Shown here: positions 5,759-8,094 of the stretch, one piece after another
How the letters are laid out: each line of letters begins with the position of its first letter
Numbering within the stretch: the stretch's first letter is position 1
The notes under the pieces: generated by a model
Told to the model about the DNA's origin: nothing
Database searches by the model: none
The model's input: the letters and a program-made list of their open reading frames with translations, nothing else
Assembly: GCA_013138555.1 (NCBI GenBank)
Contig: WTCN01000125.1
Location: 1 to 8,094 of the forward strand
Source: Methyloprofundus sp.
GTDB taxonomy: Bacteria; Pseudomonadota; Gammaproteobacteria; Methylococcales; Methylomonadaceae
Direction of reading: 5' to 3'
DNA length: 8,094 bases
Made by a program: the position numbers and the translations under genes

Positions 5759-6550
5759 ATGAAGATTTTAATCAAAAGTGTCATCAGCAGTTTCATCGGC
5801 CTCAGTGTATTGCAGGCGAGTTATGCACAAACACCCGAGCAAAAAGGCTTGGAGATTGCTCAGCAAGTAGAGCGTCGTGATAGTGGCTGGCAGGATGCAA
5901 CAGTCACGATAAAAATGATATTACGCAACAAACAAGGCGATGAAAGTACGCGTGATATTCAGCAAAAAATATTAGAAGTGGACGAGGATGGAGATAAAAG
6001 TCTGACCGTTTTTAATCAACCGAGAGATATAAAAGGAACTGCTTTCTTATCTTTTTCGCATATCGTCAATCCCGATGATCAATGGTTATATATGCCCGCA
6101 CTAAAACGGGTTAAACGGATTTCTTCATCGAATAAATCGGGACCCTTTATGGGCAGTCAATATGCCTATGAAGACTTAGCATCATTTGAAGTGGGTAAAT
6201 TCAGTTACAAATACTTACGCGATGAAATGCTGGGAGCCACTGATAGCTTTGTTGTTGAAAACACCCCCTTGTATGAGTATACGGGGTATACGCGTCAAGT
6301 TGTATGGATTGATAAGGAGCGCTATATTCCCTTGCAAATCAAATACTACGACCGTAAAAATGATTTATTGAAAACATCACATTTTATCGACTATCAACAA
6401 TATTTAGGGCAGTACTGGCGCGCAAATACACAGCTGATGGAGAATCATCAAAGCGGTAAAACAACGGAATTACTGTTGACAGATTACCAATTTAAAACCG
6501 GCTTAACGCCACGAAATTTTGATAAAAATAGTTTAAAGCGCATGCGATAA
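5759..6550 (+). CDS. Periplasmic LolA-like (outer membrane lipoprotein-sorting type) protein
   Basis: This 263-residue protein starts with a Sec signal peptide (residues 1-23, cleavage after ASYA), so it should be periplasmic. There is no lipobox cysteine. The mature part matches my memory of the LolA-like family annotated 'outer membrane lipoprotein-sorting protein' (PF17131 type). Landmarks are FNQPRDIKGTAFLSF (85-99), DDQWLYMPALKRVKRISSSN (106-125) and FMGSQYAYEDLASFEV (130-145). These proteins are predicted to have the half-barrel fold of LolA/LolB, which shields acyl chains in the periplasm. It is not LolA itself, which is shorter and pairs with LolCDE. AGGA at 5748-5751 overlaps the stop of the exporter gene, so the two are translationally close and co-transcribed. 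It probably carries the exporter's cargo across the periplasm (inference from family and operon). Confidence 0.88.
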   Translation: MKILIKSVISSFIGLSVLQASYAQTPEQKGLEIAQQVERRDSGWQDATVTIKMILRNKQGDESTRDIQQKILEVDEDGDKSLTVFNQPRDIKGTAFLSFSHIVNPDDQWLYMPALKRVKRISSSNKSGPFMGSQYAYEDLASFEVGKFSYKYLRDEMLGATDSFVVENTPLYEYTGYTRQVVWIDKERYIPLQIKYYDRKNDLLKTSHFIDYQQYLGQYWRANTQLMENHQSGKTTELLLTDYQFKTGLTPRNFDKNSLKRMR

Positions 6551-6589
6551 GTGAGTATTTATTTATCACATTGATGAATCTTGAAGGCG

Positions 6590-7876
6590 ATGAAAATTCT
6601 TACTTGTGCTTATTTATGTGCCTTGCTGATGTTAAGCAACCTTGTGTATGCACAGCAAACTTCGTCATTAGCCATATCTAGTGCTGGCTTTAGCGGTTTT
6701 TTTAATTTAGATAGCAGCGAGGGCAATGACGGCATATTTTCTAATTGGGAACTCTCGGGAAAAATCAGCTTTGAGGAGTTAGGTTTTTTTCATGATAGAT
6801 TAGACCCCAGGCAGCATAATAACTACGTGTCTTTTGCGATTGAACCCGAGTTATATCGTGAATGGGATAACGGTAAACAAAGCTTTACCTTTGTCCCTTT
6901 TTATAGGTACTCACAGCATGATAGTCAGCGTACGCATTTTGACATTCGGGAACTCACCTGGCTTTTAGCCGAGCAGGACTGGGAATTACGCACTGGAATT
7001 AGAAAGGTTTTTTGGGGGGTGACGGAAGGGATTCACTTAGTGGACATTATCAATCAAACAGACTTGGTTGAGAATAATGATGGGGAAGATAAGTTAGGTC
7101 AGCCAATGATTAATCTGGCTCTAATTAGAGATTGGGGAACAGTCGACTTATTTTTATTGCTCGGGTTTAGAGATCGAACTTTTCCTGGCATCGAAGGCCG
7201 TTTGCGCTCATTTCCTGAAGTATCGGTAAGTGATGCGACCTATGCAAGCAATGGTGCTGCAAAACACTTGGCTTATGTGCTACGCTGGTCGCATACCTTA
7301 GGTGACTGGGATATAGGTTTATCGCATTTTTATGGTATGAGTCGAGAACCCACCTTCAACTTAAGACTATCGCCAACAGGTACGCCGCAATTAATACCGC
7401 ACTATGCATTAATCAACCAAACTGGGCTTGATGTGCAACTAACGTATGAAAGCTGGATATTTAAGCATGAGGCGATTGTTCGTTCGGGGCAGGAGAAAAC
7501 ATTCTATGCTTCGGCATCGGGGATTGAATATACCTTTTATGACTTGTTTAGTTCAGGTTTGGACTTAGGTATTGTGGTGGAATATATGTATGATTCCAGA
7601 GGGGCTAATCATCTGTCTGCTCCATTGCAGGATGACTTTCTCACGGCATTGAGATTTGCTTTTAATGATGTACAGAATACTGAAATTTTGGCAGGGATCC
7701 TATTTGATCGGCGCAATAATACGCAGTTTTTTAATATTGAGGCGAGTAGACGTTTGGGCGATAGTTTTAAAATAGAAACTGAAATACGATTTTTTAATAG
7801 CTCAGTAAAGACTGATCCAGTCTATAGTCTGCGTCATGAGGATCATATACGCATTGATTTAAGTTATTATTTTTAA
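6590..7876 (+). CDS. Predicted outer-membrane beta-barrel protein of the RND/LolA-like operon
   Basis: I do not recognise a named family. From the ATG at 6590 it has 428 residues, with a signal peptide (1-21, cleavage after VYA). The mature chain is rich in alternating aromatic/polar strands, and it ends IRIDLSYYF with the terminal Phe typical of BAM-inserted barrels. A distinctive segment at about 142-173 reads WGVTEGIHLVDIINQTDLVE and continues to GEDKLGQPM. It recalls the 'WGe...iNp.D' region of DUF1302-type barrels that sit beside RND exporters elsewhere. An in-frame TTG at 6581 would add three residues. The ATG has AAGG only 2 bases upstream, closer than usual, so the start is uncertain by 9 bases. 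It lies 39 bases after the LolA-like gene with no terminator between. A role as outer-membrane receiver or channel is inferred from its neighbours. Confidence 0.83.
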   Translation: MKILTCAYLCALLMLSNLVYAQQTSSLAISSAGFSGFFNLDSSEGNDGIFSNWELSGKISFEELGFFHDRLDPRQHNNYVSFAIEPELYREWDNGKQSFTFVPFYRYSQHDSQRTHFDIRELTWLLAEQDWELRTGIRKVFWGVTEGIHLVDIINQTDLVENNDGEDKLGQPMINLALIRDWGTVDLFLLLGFRDRTFPGIEGRLRSFPEVSVSDATYASNGAAKHLAYVLRWSHTLGDWDIGLSHFYGMSREPTFNLRLSPTGTPQLIPHYALINQTGLDVQLTYESWIFKHEAIVRSGQEKTFYASASGIEYTFYDLFSSGLDLGIVVEYMYDSRGANHLSAPLQDDFLTALRFAFNDVQNTEILAGILFDRRNNTQFFNIEASRRLGDSFKIETEIRFFNSSVKTDPVYSLRHEDHIRIDLSYYF

Positions 7877-7911
7877 TGAGCAGAGTGTATTGCTGCGGAT
7901 ATTTTAAAGCA

Positions 7912-7941
7912 GTGACCTGATGGGGAAGATTAAGGCATAAT
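7912..7941 (+). promoter_or_regulatory. Candidate promoter of the GFA-family gene
   Basis: GTGACC (7912-7917, four of six to TTGACA) and CATAAT (7936-7941, five of six to TATAAT) are 18 bases apart, 35 bases before the start codon. They suggest the last gene is transcribed separately from the RND operon. No convincing terminator lies between: CTGC (7892-7895) with GCAG (7908-7911) is only a 4-bp stem. Confidence 0.4.
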
Positions 7942-7976
7942 ATAGGTTTTATATTTTATCAAACTGGAGAGATATT

Positions 7977-8094
7977 ATGTCAGAAGATCACTTTGCAACG
8001 GGACAGTGTTTATGTGGAAAGGTGAGTTATACTATTTCCTCGAAGCCTTTGAGGATGGCTCAGTGTCATTGCGATGACTGTCGTAAAGCGACAG
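7977..8094 (+). CDS. GFA/CENP-V-family zinc protein, 5' part
   Basis: The frame starts at ATG 7977 with a GGAGAG ribosome site 7966-7971 and runs off the right edge after 39 codons. It carries GQCLCGKVSY (residues 10-19) and QCHCDDCRKAT (30-40). The CxC and CHCxxCRK cysteines are the two zinc-binding motifs that open the GFA fold, named for glutathione-dependent formaldehyde-activating enzyme (Gfa). Most family members have no proven substrate, so a formaldehyde or glutathione role should not be assumed. The catalytic and C-terminal parts are outside the window. It is probably unrelated to the exporter operon. Confidence 0.88.
   Translation, partial: MSEDHFATGQCLCGKVSYTISSKPLRMAQCHCDDCRKAT

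Noticed and set aside
6186..6371. 61-codon plus-strand frame
   Set aside because: It is out of frame inside the LolA-like gene, whose own frame is clearly conserved.
5759..6550. LolA-like protein as the true LolA lipoprotein carrier
   Set aside because: It is longer than LolA, sits with an RND exporter rather than LolCDE, and carries landmarks of a different LolA-like family.
7886..7915. Possible terminator after the barrel gene
   Set aside because: The stem is only about 4 bp and no T-run follows.
1..8094. CRISPR array, tRNA or rRNA gene, toxin-antitoxin pair
   Set aside because: No regularly spaced repeats, no tRNA-like cloverleaf or rRNA sequence, and no small paired genes were seen on either strand.

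Overview
The window looks like chromosomal DNA of an AT-rich Gram-negative bacterium. GC content is roughly 40% by eye. The inner-membrane, periplasmic and outer-membrane proteins, the style of the TetR/AraC/LysR regulators and the clear Shine-Dalgarno sites point to a gammaproteobacterium. The family or genus cannot be fixed from the sequence alone.

Left half (1-3081), all genes on the minus strand. A cut-off reading frame of 18 codons at the left edge may be a transposase start. It is followed by a TetR-type repressor (152-718), an AraC-type activator with an N-terminal cupin (876-1850) and a LysR-type regulator (2218-3081). The three regulators belong to unrelated families and are separated by structured gaps. 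The TetR promoter region holds two strong inverted repeats and promoter-like boxes facing both ways, but no gene on the divergent side. The gap between AraC and LysR contains a 169-bp MITE-like element with perfect 15-bp terminal inverted repeats and nested palindromes.

Centre (3082-3391). This is the divergent control region between LysR and the operon to its right. It holds remains of a GC-rich, palindrome-bearing repeat, a perfect 8+8 inverted repeat at 3274-3293, and a 7+7 dyad containing a T-N11-A LysR-type motif at 3337-3358.

Right half (3392-7876), plus strand. Three tightly spaced genes look like one operon: a 785-residue RND/MMPL-family inner-membrane exporter, a secreted LolA-like protein of the 'outer membrane lipoprotein-sorting' type, and a secreted protein ending in Phe that looks like an outer-membrane beta-barrel. 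Together they could move a hydrophobic or lipid-like cargo from the inner membrane, through the periplasm, to the outer membrane. The cargo is unknown. The divergent LysR protein is the most likely local regulator.

At the right edge, with its own promoter-like boxes, begins a GFA/CENP-V-family zinc protein (7977 onward), cut by the end of the window.
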